The notes: generated by a model from the sequence alone, not told the origin. A stretch of 17,766 nt of DNA from Treponema sp. UBA1240 (GCA_002308875.1 DBWK01000112.1:1-17766); one strand, 5' to 3'. Counted from the stretch's first letter, positions 1 through 7,557 are shown. A program made the numbers and translations.

Positions 1-314
1 TAAAAAACAGCGGCTGGGATCAGGTTAAGGACATTAGCGACATATTAAAATACAAGTACAAAATGAACGTACTGAATCTTTTGCGGCGCTGTGATAACAG
101 CGAGCAGAAAAAACTGGGCAGAAACGAGCGGTTGGGCAGGGCTGAAAAACGCTATGTGTGGAACCAGGCATTTAAAGGATATGTTCCGCGGTCAGTTGTT
201 CTACTGGACGACATAATGACAACGGGAGCAACCCTTAACGAGTGTGCCGTTGCCCTAAAAGCCACCGGAGTGGAAACGGTCCACGCAGTTACATTGTTCA
301 CAGTATCAGATTAA
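1..314 (+). CDS. comF: ComF-family phosphoribosyltransferase, 3' end (partial)
   Basis: The reading frame is open from the window edge (first full codon at 3), so only the C-terminal ~103 residues are seen; the Met codon at 63 is internal. The visible part begins with the ComF-type stretch GWDQVKDISDIL, then an R-R-x-D-N-x-x-Q-x-x-L-x-R-x-E-R segment, and ends with the phosphoribosyl-pyrophosphate loop VVLLDDIMTTGAT (two Asp followed by TTGAT), the signature of type I phosphoribosyltransferases. In Gram-positive bacteria ComF takes part in DNA uptake; in most other bacteria (GntX-like relatives) its role is unclear, so competence should not be inferred here. An N-terminal zinc-finger region, usual in the family, would lie outside the window. 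It ends about 160 bp before rimP and is probably a separate transcription unit. The family call is firm; the physiological role is open. Confidence 0.85.
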   Translation, partial: KNSGWDQVKDISDILKYKYKMNVLNLLRRCDNSEQKKLGRNERLGRAEKRYVWNQAFKGYVPRSVVLLDDIMTTGATLNECAVALKATGVETVHAVTLFTVSD

Positions 315-355
315 CCGTCATTGCGAGGCACAACGACAGACATTTTGCCTGAAGG

Positions 356-384
356 TTGACATATACGGTTTTTTCTGATAATAT
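356..384 (+). promoter_or_regulatory. Sigma70-type promoter for the rimP-nusA-infB operon
   Basis: A perfect -35 box TTGACA (356-361) is followed after 17 bp by TAATAT (379-384), a good -10 hexamer at the optimal spacing. Expected transcription start is near 390-392, giving a leader of about 86 nt before the rimP start at 477. It is the best promoter-like sequence between comF and rimP. Function is inferred from sequence only. Confidence 0.7.
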
Positions 385-408
385 ATTGCTAATTATTGGT
401 TGTCTTTT

Positions 409-440
409 AAAAAAGAGTCGTCCGAACGGCTCTTTTTTTT
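409..440 (+). terminator. Intrinsic terminator/attenuator hairpin in the rimP leader
   Basis: An inverted repeat pairs 409-420 with 427-438 (12 bp including one T-G wobble; AGAGTCG facing CGGCTCT at the core, A:T pairs at the base) around a 6-nt loop TCCGAA, and runs directly into a T tract ending at 440. That is the standard intrinsic terminator form. It lies about 20 nt after the predicted start site of the promoter at 356-384 and before rimP, so it would act on transcripts entering the operon as well as on read-through from comF. The A tract on the 5' side would also allow some activity on the opposite strand. Confidence 0.75.
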
Positions 441-476
441 ATACACGGTTTCTAATTCCAAAAATAAGGAGTTGAT

Positions 477-941
477 TTGGAATATAAATCATTTGCTGAA
501 ATTCCGTACTACACGGACTGCGAACCGGTCGTTTCCGGCTTGGGGTATTCGCTGGTTGAACTGCGGATTTTCAGAACAAACGGTACCGTTCAGGTGAAAA
601 TTGCCATAGCGCACAAAGATTCTTCCATTACTGCGGGAATCGGCACAGAGGACTGCGCAAAGGTTCACAGACTTTTGCTGCCGAGACTTGAAGCACTGCT
701 CCAGTCGCAGGACATTTATATGGAAGTAACATCACCCGGACTGGAACGAAATATAAAAAATGCGGCGGAATTCGTATTTTTTACAGGAAGGTATGTAAAA
801 CTGTATGATGTTTCGGTATCCGACTGGGTTTCAGGTAAAATAACCACGGCGGACGGAACTTCATTGACCATAAAGACCGAAGATACAGAACGTAATATTC
901 CGTACGGTCAAATATCAAAAGCAAAGTTATTGAATACATAG
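477..941 (+). CDS. rimP: Ribosome maturation factor RimP
   Basis: RimP binds the 30S precursor and helps assembly around S12 and the central pseudoknot. The 154-residue product has the usual length and family features: an N-terminal alpha/beta domain with GLGYSLVELRIFRTNGTVQVKI, the GIGTEDCAKVHRLLLPRLEA helix, the conserved block VTSPGLERNIKNAAEF (around residues 83-98), and a small C-terminal SH3-like barrel ending in YGQISKAKLL. The start is TTG, chosen because AAGGAG (466-471) lies 5 nt upstream and the translation from there begins as the family does. It is the first gene of the classical rimP-nusA-infB order; nusA follows 12 nt after the stop codon. The promoter and hairpin upstream (356-440) suggest the leader controls the whole operon. 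Confidence 0.93.
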   Translation: MEYKSFAEIPYYTDCEPVVSGLGYSLVELRIFRTNGTVQVKIAIAHKDSSITAGIGTEDCAKVHRLLLPRLEALLQSQDIYMEVTSPGLERNIKNAAEFVFFTGRYVKLYDVSVSDWVSGKITTADGTSLTIKTEDTERNIPYGQISKAKLLNT

Positions 942-953
942 GGGAGGCATATT

Positions 954-2399
954 ATGTCATCACAAATGGCGGAAGCTATCCAGCAGCTGACGCAGGACAA
1001 AGGAATTTCAGAAGACCTGATTAAAAAAATGATTGAAAATGCTCTTGTTGCGGCATATAAGAAAAAATTCGGAACAGACGAAAACGCAGTTGTAAAATTT
1101 GCTGACGACTTGTCCGATGTATCCATTTATTCAAGAAAAGTGATTGTTGACGGCGTTTATGATCCCGTTGTTGAAATTGAGCTTGAAGATGCTCTCAAGC
1201 TTTCGGAAGACTGTGAAATAGGCGATGAAATAGACATTCTCGTTGACCCTAAGGAATTTGACCGCGTTTCAATTCAAACCGGCAAGCAGACCGCACACCA
1301 GAGACTGCGCGATATTCAGAAAGACAGCCTGTACGTTGAGTTCAAGGACAAAGTCGGTGAGATTATTACCGGAACATATCAGCGGGAGCGCAACGGAAAC
1401 ATTTATGTTGACGTTGGCAGAATTGAAGCTATTCTTCCCAAAAAATTCCAGTCGCCGCGTGAAGTATACACAAAGAACGACAGAATCAGGGCGCTTGTAA
1501 AAGAGATTAGAAAGAACACCACAGGATTGCAGCTGGTTCTTTCAAGAACAGATCCCGATTTTGTAAGGCGCATTTTGGAGCTTGAAGTTCCTGAAATTTA
1601 TGACAAGACAATCGAGATTGTAAAGATTGTCCGTGAGCCCGGTTACAGGACAAAGATTGCGGTTACTTCCACAAAAGACGAAGTAGACCCGGTCGGCGCG
1701 TGTGTTGGTCAAAAAGGTGTGCGTATTCAGAACGTTATTCACGAGCTTGAGGGTGAAAAAATCGATGTTCTTAAATACGATCCTGATCCAGCCGTCTTTA
1801 TTCAGAATGCGCTCTCTCCGGCGGAAGTTCTGGATGTAATCATTCTGGACAAAACAAAAAAACAGGCTCTCGCCGTTGTAAACGAAAGCCAGTTCTCGCT
1901 TGCAATCGGCAAGCAGGGCTTAAACGTAAGGCTTGCAAACAAGCTTGCGGACTGGAACATCGACGTTAAGACCGAAGACCAGTGTGAGGAAATTGAAGCT
2001 CTTTCAGCGGAAGCAAGAAAGGCCGCAGATGAGCTGTTCAATACTGAAGAAATTGAAATCAACAAGATTGAAGATTTGCCGAACGTTGATATAAATGTTG
2101 CAGAAATCCTTAAGGCACACGGCATAGAAAAAATCGAAGATTATCTTGATGCTTACGATAAGGGCGAAATTGCTAAGATTGAAGGACTTTCGGAAGAAAA
2201 GATTGCGGAACTTCAATCGATTATAGAATCTGTTGTAGAAATTGTTGAAGAACAGCCTCAGGACGAAGAATATGAGCAGGCTTCCGAAGAAGAAGAAACT
2301 TATGTTTGCCCTGAATGTGGACATCCTATTACAACAGACATGACAAAGTGCCCGAACTGTGGTGTTGAGTTGAGTTTTGAATATGAGGATGAAGAATAG
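954..2399 (+). CDS. nusA: Transcription termination/antitermination factor NusA with C-terminal zinc ribbon
   Basis: NusA binds RNA polymerase near the RNA exit channel and modulates pausing, termination and antitermination. The 481-residue product shows, in order: the N-terminal polymerase-binding domain (about 1-125); an S1 domain beginning near residue 134 (VGEIITGTYQRERNGNIYVD); KH1 with GQKG at 252-255; KH2 with IGKQG at 318-322; a helix-hairpin-helix segment (about 365-430, LPNVDINVAEILKAHGIEKI then IAKIEGLSEEKIAEL); an acidic linker; and a C-terminal four-cysteine zinc ribbon, Cys452-x2-Cys455 and Cys466-x2-Cys469, ending in an acidic tail. The ribbon replaces the paired acidic repeats of E. 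coli NusA and is absent from short Bacillus-type NusA. The ATG at 954 is preceded by GGGGAGG (941-947). infB starts 2 nt after the stop codon. Confidence 0.96.
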   Translation: MSSQMAEAIQQLTQDKGISEDLIKKMIENALVAAYKKKFGTDENAVVKFADDLSDVSIYSRKVIVDGVYDPVVEIELEDALKLSEDCEIGDEIDILVDPKEFDRVSIQTGKQTAHQRLRDIQKDSLYVEFKDKVGEIITGTYQRERNGNIYVDVGRIEAILPKKFQSPREVYTKNDRIRALVKEIRKNTTGLQLVLSRTDPDFVRRILELEVPEIYDKTIEIVKIVREPGYRTKIAVTSTKDEVDPVGACVGQKGVRIQNVIHELEGEKIDVLKYDPDPAVFIQNALSPAEVLDVIILDKTKKQALAVVNESQFSLAIGKQGLNVRLANKLADWNIDVKTEDQCEEIEALSAEARKAADELFNTEEIEINKIEDLPNVDINVAEILKAHGIEKIEDYLDAYDKGEIAKIEGLSEEKIAELQSIIESVVEIVEEQPQDEEYEQASEEEETYVCPECGHPITTDMTKCPNCGVELSFEYEDEE

Positions 2400-2401
2400 G
2401 A

Positions 2402-4909
2402 ATGGCAGAAGAATTAGAAAAAAAACCGAATTTTGTTCTTAATAAAAAGCAGCCTTCAGCTGCTGCAGCACCCGATAAGAGTGAAGCAAAACCGGCTGAA
2501 AATGCGGCTCCCAAAAAGAAGGTTGTTGTAGTAAAAAAGAAGAATCCTTCTCCGAATCAGCCGGCTGTTGCCGTTCGTTCAGCAAAGCCTCATGTTGCCG
2601 AAAAAACCGGCACGCCTGAAAAACGTAAGCCTGTTTCGTCAATAGAGCTTAGTCCGCCGCGTCCCAACATAAAAGTTGGAAACCTCGCCGAAAAACCGCG
2701 GAAACCTGGCGATCGTCGCGAAGGTTCAAATACCGGTCAGCGTCGCGAAGGCGGCTTTACCGGTGCACAGGCAAGAGAGGGCTATCACAACAGGAACGCC
2801 CAGTCAGCCGGCGGCAATAACCGCAGCGGATTTGGCGGCAAACCCGATGGTGACAGACCGCGTTCATTCGGCGGTAATTTTCAGCAGGGCGGAAACCGTG
2901 CCGGAATGCGCGGCAAACCTGGCGGACAAGGTGGCTTTGGTCAGCGCAGCGGTGGTTTTGGCGGCGGTATGTCCGCTCCTCCTGTTGAAGAAAACAAAAA
3001 GACAACTTCAAAGAAAACCTTTAAGGCTAAAAAGCAGGTATATTCAAGAAAAGACAGGGAAGATCTTGAAACGGTAGACAAGCTTTTTAACCAAAAGAAA
3101 AAGCAGGTTGTAAAAACAAATCCTGTTCCTAAAGAAATTGAAATAATGGATACAATTTCCGTTTCGGAACTTGCCAAAAAGATGAATCTCAAGGCTTCCG
3201 AAATAATTTCAAAGCTTATGTCAATGGGAATGATGGTTTCTATCACGCAAACGATTGACGCGGATACTGCAACTCTTGTTGCTTCCGAATTTGACTGTGA
3301 AGTAAAAATCATCAGCCTGTATGATGAAACCGTTATCAAGAGCGAGGAAGACCATGAGGGAGACTTAAAACCCCGTCCTCCTGTTGTAACAATAATGGGT
3401 CACGTTGACCACGGTAAAACCAAGACACTTGACGCTATCAGAAGCGCAAACGTTGCTGCTTCCGAATTTGGCGGAATTACGCAGCATATCGGTGCATACA
3501 TGGTTGAAACTCCCAAGGGCAGAATCACGTTCCTTGATACACCTGGACACGAAGCGTTTACAATGATGCGTGCCCGCGGTGCAAAAGTAACTGACATTGT
3601 TGTTCTTGTTGTTGCCGCTGATGACGGCGTTATGCCTCAGACAGTTGAAGCTATAAACCATGCAAAGGATGCAAAAGTTCCGATTATTGTTGCGGTAAAC
3701 AAAATAGACAAGCCCGAAGCAAATCCCGACAGGGTAAAAACACAGCTTTCGGAACTGGGACTTACACCGGAAGAATGGGGTGGCCAGACTCAGTATGTGG
3801 CTATCAGTGCGTTGAAAAAAGAAGGTATCGACGACCTTTTGGATGCTATTCTGCTGCAGGCTGAAATTCTTGAACTTAAAGCGAACTACACATGCCGTGC
3901 GGAAGGCAAAGTTATTGAATCACGCATTGACCACGGACGCGGTGTTGTTTGTACCGTTATCATTGAACGCGGTACTCTGCGCGTTGGTGATCCTTTTGTA
4001 GGCGGAATTTATTCCGGTCACGTAAAGGCAATCTTTAACGACCGCGGACAGAAAATCAAGGAAGCAACGCCGAGTACTCCGGCTGAAATCATGGGATTTG
4101 AAGGAATGCCGAACGCCGGTGATCCTTTCCAGGTAACAGAAACTGAACGCGATGCGCGTGATATTTCGGCAAAACGTCAGGAACTTAAACGCTTTGAAGA
4201 TTCCAAGTCTGTTAAGAAAACCACGCTTGATACACTTTATAAGGATATTGAAAACAGCGAAATCAAGGAACTTAAGGTTATCATCAAGGCAGACGTTCAG
4301 GGTTCGGCGGAAGCACTCAAACAGTCGCTCGAAAAACTTTCTACAAAAGATATTCGCCTTGTAGTAATCCATTCGTCAGCAGGTGCAATCAACGAAAGCG
4401 ACGTTGTTCTTGCCGCCGCCGACTCAAATGCGATTATCGTAGGATTCAACGTCCGCCCGACACCAAAGGCAAAACTGCTTGCCGAACAGGAAAAGGTAGA
4501 TATCCGCAAATACAATATCATTTACAAGGCTGTGGAAGAAATTACCGCCGCAATGGAAGGTATGCTCTCGCCTGATGAAAAAGAAGAAGTCATTGGTACT
4601 GTTGAAGTCCGCGACACATTCAAGGTTCCAAAAGTCGGTGTTATTGCGGGATGTTACGTTCTTACAGGAATGGTCAAGCGCTCAAGCAGTGTAAACGTTA
4701 TCCGTGATGGCATTGTAATAGCTTCCGCGCAGAAAATAACTTCTCTTAAGCGCTTTAAGGATGACGCAAAAGAAGTTGCTGCGGGATTTGAATGCGGTAT
4801 GGGACTTGAAAACTGGCAGGATATTCAGGTCGGCGATCAGTTTGAAGTATTTGAAATGGTTAAGGTTGCGAGAAAACTGAACGATCCGGCTCCAAAGACA
4901 GAAGCATGA
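2402..4909 (+). CDS. infB: Translation initiation factor IF-2
   Basis: IF2 is the GTPase that brings initiator fMet-tRNA to the 30S subunit and drives subunit joining. The product has 835 residues. About 1-90 are Lys/Ala/Pro-rich; 93-190 are a Gly/Arg/Asn-rich low-complexity segment with GFGG, SFGG and RRxGG motifs; 190-235 are strongly basic; an IF2_N-type segment follows (about 245-300, [20 protein letters not shown]). The G domain carries G1 GHVDHGKT (333-340), G3 DTPGH (379-383), G4 NKID (433-436) and G5 SAL (from 469). The C-terminal half has the domain II, III and IV sequences, including [11 protein letters not shown] and the fMet-tRNA-binding barrel ([20 protein letters not shown]). 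The ATG lies 2 nt after the nusA stop; GAGGA (2385-2389) is a possible ribosome site, so translation is probably coupled to nusA. Confidence 0.97.
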   Translation: MAEELEKKPNFVLNKKQPSAAAAPDKSEAKPAENAAPKKKVVVVKKKNPSPNQPAVAVRSAKPHVAEKTGTPEKRKPVSSIELSPPRPNIKVGNLAEKPRKPGDRREGSNTGQRREGGFTGAQAREGYHNRNAQSAGGNNRSGFGGKPDGDRPRSFGGNFQQGGNRAGMRGKPGGQGGFGQRSGGFGGGMSAPPVEENKKTTSKKTFKAKKQVYSRKDREDLETVDKLFNQKKKQVVKTNPVPKEIEIMDTISVSELAKKMNLKASEIISKLMSMGMMVSITQTIDADTATLVASEFDCEVKIISLYDETVIKSEEDHEGDLKPRPPVVTIMGHVDHGKTKTLDAIRSANVAASEFGGITQHIGAYMVETPKGRITFLDTPGHEAFTMMRARGAKVTDIVVLVVAADDGVMPQTVEAINHAKDAKVPIIVAVNKIDKPEANPDRVKTQLSELGLTPEEWGGQTQYVAISALKKEGIDDLLDAILLQAEILELKANYTCRAEGKVIESRIDHGRGVVCTVIIERGTLRVGDPFVGGIYSGHVKAIFNDRGQKIKEATPSTPAEIMGFEGMPNAGDPFQVTETERDARDISAKRQELKRFEDSKSVKKTTLDTLYKDIENSEIKELKVIIKADVQGSAEALKQSLEKLSTKDIRLVVIHSSAGAINESDVVLAAADSNAIIVGFNVRPTPKAKLLAEQEKVDIRKYNIIYKAVEEITAAMEGMLSPDEKEEVIGTVEVRDTFKVPKVGVIAGCYVLTGMVKRSSSVNVIRDGIVIASAQKITSLKRFKDDAKEVAAGFECGMGLENWQDIQVGDQFEVFEMVKVARKLNDPAPKTEA

Positions 4910-4917
4910 GGTAGCAG

Positions 4918-5301
4918 ATGTCCGAATACCGACTTGTCAGACTTGGAGAACAAATCAGGAACGAAATCTCCGCGATGATTCTGAAGCAGCAGATAAAAGA
5001 TCCCCGTGTTTCTACCTTTTTGAACATAAACCGTGTAGAAGTTTCGCGCGATTTAAGCTACGCAAAGGTATACGTTTCCAGCTTTATGGATGACCGAAAA
5101 ACCCAAAAAGGCGTAAAAGGACTTGAAAGCGCAGCCGGTTTTATTCAGTCAACACTGGGAAAAAAGCTCACAATCCGTCAGTTCCCCAAACTTCTTTTTG
5201 TTCTTGATCACAGCATAAGCGAAGGCTTTGCCATGGTTCAAAAACTGAAAGAACTTGAAATAAACGGTGTTCAGGAAGACAGTGGAGAAAAAGAAGAATA
5301 A
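4918..5301 (+). CDS. rbfA: Ribosome-binding factor A
   Basis: RbfA is a single KH-domain protein that binds late 30S precursors and helps 16S rRNA 5'-end maturation and cold adaptation. The 127-residue product has normal length and the family pattern: RLGEQIRNEISAMILKQQIKDPRV at the N terminus, then SRDLSYAKVYVSSF, an amphipathic helix (GLESAAGFIQSTLGKKL), RQFPKLLFVLDHSI and a short acidic tail. The ATG is 8 nt after infB, with GAGG (4908-4911) at a good distance. Its last ~20 nt overlap the truB start, as expected for translationally coupled genes. Confidence 0.94.
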   Translation: MSEYRLVRLGEQIRNEISAMILKQQIKDPRVSTFLNINRVEVSRDLSYAKVYVSSFMDDRKTQKGVKGLESAAGFIQSTLGKKLTIRQFPKLLFVLDHSISEGFAMVQKLKELEINGVQEDSGEKEE

Positions 5302-6298
5302 TCCGTCGGGAATTGTGCTGCTTGCCAAACAACACGGAAAGACCAGCTTTAATTCCCTGTATACTGTAAAAAAAGCTTTGAACACAACAAAGGTCGGACA
5401 TACCGGAACCTTGGACAGTTTTGCAGAGGGCTTGCTCGTTGTTTGTGTCGGAGCACTGACAAGAATCAGCGGATCAATTACGGCCTTTAACAAAGACTAT
5501 GAGGCTGTAATTGCGTTCGGTAACGAAACAGACACGCTTGATCCCTGTGGTACTGTGATAAAAACAAGCCGTCTTCCGACACAGAGCGAACTGGAAAAAT
5601 CGCTCGCCGAATTCACCGGTAAAATGATGCAGGTACCGCCTGCTTTTAGTGCTCTTCATATTGATGGAAAGCGTTCCAGTGATTTGGTACGCGGCGGAAA
5701 AACTGTGGAACTTTCTGCCCGTCCTGTTACGGTGTACAAATCAGAACTAAAAGATGTGGTTTATGACGATGAAAAGCTTAAAACCGTAAAATATGCAAAG
5801 GCGGCTTTTTCGGTCAGCAAGGGAACGTATATAAGGGCTCTCGCGCGTGATATTGCGGCTGATTGTGGTTCTGCCGCTCACCTTGCCGGGCTTCGCAGGA
5901 CTAAAGTTGGGAATTTTGATTTGTGTGATGCCTGCGGTTATTCGCTTTTGGAAGAATTCCAAATTGAGAATGTGCTTAAAAAGGCAGCTGATACTGAAAA
6001 ACCTTTGCCTTGTGATGAAAAGCTGCTTTATGACGAGATAAGGGCTAAAACCCAAAAAATGACGACAGAGCTTGCGGAGCAATGCGGTTTTTTTGTTTTG
6101 GTATTAAAACCGGAATACCAAAAAAAGTTTTTTACGGGGTATCCGCTTAATCAGGATTATTTTTCAAAATCAGTTTATTCAGCGGATGCGGGGCAGCGAA
6201 TTGCGGTTTTTTCTGAAAAAGAAGATTTTTGCGGAATGATACACACCGAAAATAATCGTATTCTTTATGATTATGTAATTGCGGAGGGCAGGAATTAG
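5282..6298 (+). CDS. truB: tRNA pseudouridine(55) synthase TruB
   Basis: TruB isomerises U55 of the tRNA T-loop to pseudouridine and also acts as a tRNA folding chaperone. The product has the N-terminal SGIVLLAKQHGKTSFNSLYT block, the catalytic motif KVGHTGTLDSFAEGLL with the nucleophilic Asp at residue 45, the MQVPPAFSALHIDGKRSSDLVRGG motif, and GTYIRALARDIA. I place the start at the GTG at 5282, 5 nt after AGGA (5273-5276); an in-frame GTG at 5267 is possible but has no ribosome site. From 5282 the product has 338 residues, somewhat longer than common ~300-residue forms because of a C-terminal region beyond about 240 that ends in a short beta-rich stretch (RIAVFSEKEDFCGMIH), plausibly a degenerate PUA-like domain. 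It overlaps rbfA by 20 nt. Confidence 0.93.
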   Translation: MEKKKNNPSGIVLLAKQHGKTSFNSLYTVKKALNTTKVGHTGTLDSFAEGLLVVCVGALTRISGSITAFNKDYEAVIAFGNETDTLDPCGTVIKTSRLPTQSELEKSLAEFTGKMMQVPPAFSALHIDGKRSSDLVRGGKTVELSARPVTVYKSELKDVVYDDEKLKTVKYAKAAFSVSKGTYIRALARDIAADCGSAAHLAGLRRTKVGNFDLCDACGYSLLEEFQIENVLKKAADTEKPLPCDEKLLYDEIRAKTQKMTTELAEQCGFFVLVLKPEYQKKFFTGYPLNQDYFSKSVYSADAGQRIAVFSEKEDFCGMIHTENNRILYDYVIAEGRN

Positions 6299-6301
6299 AA
6301 G

Positions 6302-7066
6302 ATGCATGTTTGTTACTGGGATAAAGAACTTTCCTGTTTTGAGGGAAAAGAAACGGCTGTTACAATCGGTAGCTTTGACGGCATGCACAAAGGTCACCGT
6401 GTTCTTATCGATACGCTTACCCGAATCTGTGCCGAAAAGAACTATCAATCTGTTGTATTTACGTTTACCCGTCCACTGCCTGCAATAAAACATGCCGGTG
6501 ATTATGCAGGTGACATTTGTTCGCTTTCACAGCGGCTGGCACTTTTTGAACAGCTGCATATTGATACACTGATTCTTGTTGATTTTGATGAAAAATTTGC
6601 CGCAGTCTCAGGTACTGATTTTCTTTTACAGCTTGCAGAACGTATAAATATGAGATGCCTTGTGGAAGGTTTTGATTTTCACTGCGGCTATAAGGGAAAA
6701 ACAACCCGCACTGAAATTGAGCGTTGGGCAAAAGGTTCGCAGGTTGAAACACATTTTCTTGAGCCTGTGTATTACACAGCGGCTGACGGAAAAAGAGAGC
6801 GGGTAAGTTCTTCATTCATAAGGCGGATGTTACTGAACGGCAATTTTTCAGCCGCCGCCGAACTTCTTGGTCATCCTTATGAACTTGATATTGAAGAAAT
6901 CCGCCGTGTTTCAGCCGCAGGTCTGCCTGTTACCCAGCTGCTTCCTCCGGACGGTGTTTACCGCGCATTTTCCGAGACAGACAGTACAATTTTGCTTGAG
7001 GTAAAAAACGGAACAATCGCCGGTTTGCCGGACTGCCGGCGCGTAAGATTTAGCGTGAAAAACTGA
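6302..7066 (+). CDS. ribF: RibF-type FMN adenylyltransferase (FAD synthetase) with degenerate riboflavin-kinase domain
   Basis: Bacterial RibF normally phosphorylates riboflavin to FMN (C-terminal kinase) and adenylates FMN to FAD (N-terminal nucleotidyltransferase). The N-terminal domain is intact: GSFDGMHKGH at 23-32 (HxGH-type nucleotide-binding loop), VFTFTRPL, VEGFDFHCGYKGKTT, and VSSSFIRRMLLNGNFSAAAELLG from 168. The product is only 254 residues against roughly 300-320 for bifunctional enzymes. The stretch after LLGHPYEL is about 70 residues and lacks the kinase hallmark G-(R)-x-LGFPTAN and the later NIG-x-x-P/T and E-hLL motifs; only a faint match (AGLPVTQLLPPDGVY) remains. I read it as a functional FAD synthetase whose kinase domain is reduced or lost. 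There is a 3-nt gap after truB, with AGGA just upstream of the ATG and GGAGGG (6283-6288) further back. Confidence 0.85.
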   Translation: MHVCYWDKELSCFEGKETAVTIGSFDGMHKGHRVLIDTLTRICAEKNYQSVVFTFTRPLPAIKHAGDYAGDICSLSQRLALFEQLHIDTLILVDFDEKFAAVSGTDFLLQLAERINMRCLVEGFDFHCGYKGKTTRTEIERWAKGSQVETHFLEPVYYTAADGKRERVSSSFIRRMLLNGNFSAAAELLGHPYELDIEEIRRVSAAGLPVTQLLPPDGVYRAFSETDSTILLEVKNGTIAGLPDCRRVRFSVKN

Positions 7067-7079
7067 TTTTTCTTACCGG

Positions 7080-7106
7080 TTGATTAAAATCTCCATATCC
7101 TATAAT
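7080..7106 (+). promoter_or_regulatory. Promoter for rpsO
   Basis: A perfect -10 box TATAAT (7101-7106) lies 15 bp after TTGATT (7080-7085), a partial -35 match with slightly short spacing. It sits 14 nt after the ribF stop and about 134 nt before rpsO, giving a predicted start near 7113 and a leader of roughly 128 nt. rpsO-pnp is a separately promoted unit in many bacteria. Confidence 0.6.
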
Positions 7107-7139
7107 ATTAAAAAGTCTGTTTTACGGAATTTGTTGTGA

Positions 7140-7240
7140 TTGATTTCTTGAAACCCGGAAATCAACCTGCAATTGTTTCCGCTTATGCAGACGGTTTTCG
7201 GCTTTCAGCCGGAACGTACATTATTTTAAGGGGTTCCAAT
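7140..7240 (+). promoter_or_regulatory. Structured rpsO leader, candidate S15 autoregulatory pseudoknot
   Basis: Two hairpins lie before rpsO. Hairpin 1 pairs 7140-7147 with 7158-7165 (8 perfect bp) around a 10-nt loop (7148-7157). Hairpin 2 pairs 7196-7203 with 7207-7214 (8 bp, one G-U) and, past a 2-nt bulge, 7191-7193 with 7215-7217. The loop of hairpin 1 contains AACCC (7152-7156), complementary to GGGTT (7231-7235), which overlaps the Shine-Dalgarno AAGGGG (7228-7233). Loop pairing would form a pseudoknot hiding the ribosome site. Hairpin 2 contains a G-U next to a G-C pair, the kind of feature S15 recognises in 16S helix 22. S15 is known to repress its own mRNA through several unrelated leader structures; that this is one of them is inference. 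Confidence 0.5.
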
Positions 7241-7510
7241 ATGGCACTTACAAAAGAAAAGACATCCGCGCTTGTATCAGCGTTCGGTGCAAATGAAAAA
7301 GACACCGGTAACGTAAAAGTTCAGGTTGCAATCCTGACTGAACGTATCAAGCAGCTCACCGAGCACTGCAAAAATCTGCAAAAAGACAAGAGTGCTTCCC
7401 GCGGTCTGCTTAAATTGGTAGGTCAGCGCAGAAAATTGCTTAAATACATGCAGAGAACAGACCTTGAAGGTTATCGTGCATTGATTAAAGAACTTGGATT
7501 GCGTAAGTAA
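7241..7510 (+). CDS. rpsO: 30S ribosomal protein S15
   Basis: S15 is a primary binder of 16S rRNA at the helix 20-21-22 junction and contributes to bridge B4 with the 50S subunit. From the ATG at 7241 the product has 89 residues, exactly the usual length, and shows the family sequence: the KEKTSALVSAFGANEKDTGN start, VQVAILTERIKQLTEHCKNLQKDKSASRGLLKLVGQRRKLLKYM, and the LIKELGLRK end. AAGGGG (7228-7233) is 7 nt upstream. The frame is open further upstream to 7136, but that extension has no S15 counterpart and overlaps the structured leader, so the short form is chosen. A strong terminator follows within 10 nt of the stop. Confidence 0.97.
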   Translation: MALTKEKTSALVSAFGANEKDTGNVKVQVAILTERIKQLTEHCKNLQKDKSASRGLLKLVGQRRKLLKYMQRTDLEGYRALIKELGLRK

Positions 7511-7517
7511 ATAGGGG

Positions 7518-7557
7518 AAAGGAAATTGTCTTTCTGTGAAAGGCAGTTTCCTTTTTT
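7518..7557 (+). terminator. Intrinsic terminator after rpsO
   Basis: A 17-bp stem pairs 7518-7534 with 7538-7554 (all positions pair, with two G-U wobbles) around a TGT loop, and the 3' arm runs into six T residues (7552-7557). It starts 8 nt after the rpsO stop codon. It should separate rpsO from pnp, although partial read-through, as known for the E. coli rpsO-pnp pair, is possible. Confidence 0.88.

Noticed and set aside
315..355. AGGCA/TGCCT inverted repeat after comF as a comF terminator
   Set aside because: Only a 5-bp stem with a long loop and no T tract after it.
2676..3077. Alternative-frame plus-strand open frame inside the IF2 low-complexity region
   Set aside because: Arises from the GC-rich Gly/Arg codons; no ribosome site and no recognisable product.
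5267..5281. Earlier GTG start for truB at 5267
   Set aside because: No ribosome site precedes it, while the GTG at 5282 has AGGA 5 nt upstream. The family match starts after 5282 either way.
7136..7240. N-terminal extension of S15 in the same open frame from a GTG at 7136
   Set aside because: S15 is 89 residues from ATG 7241 with a good AAGGGG site; the extension has no S15 counterpart and coincides with the hairpin leader. The open frame is probably chance.
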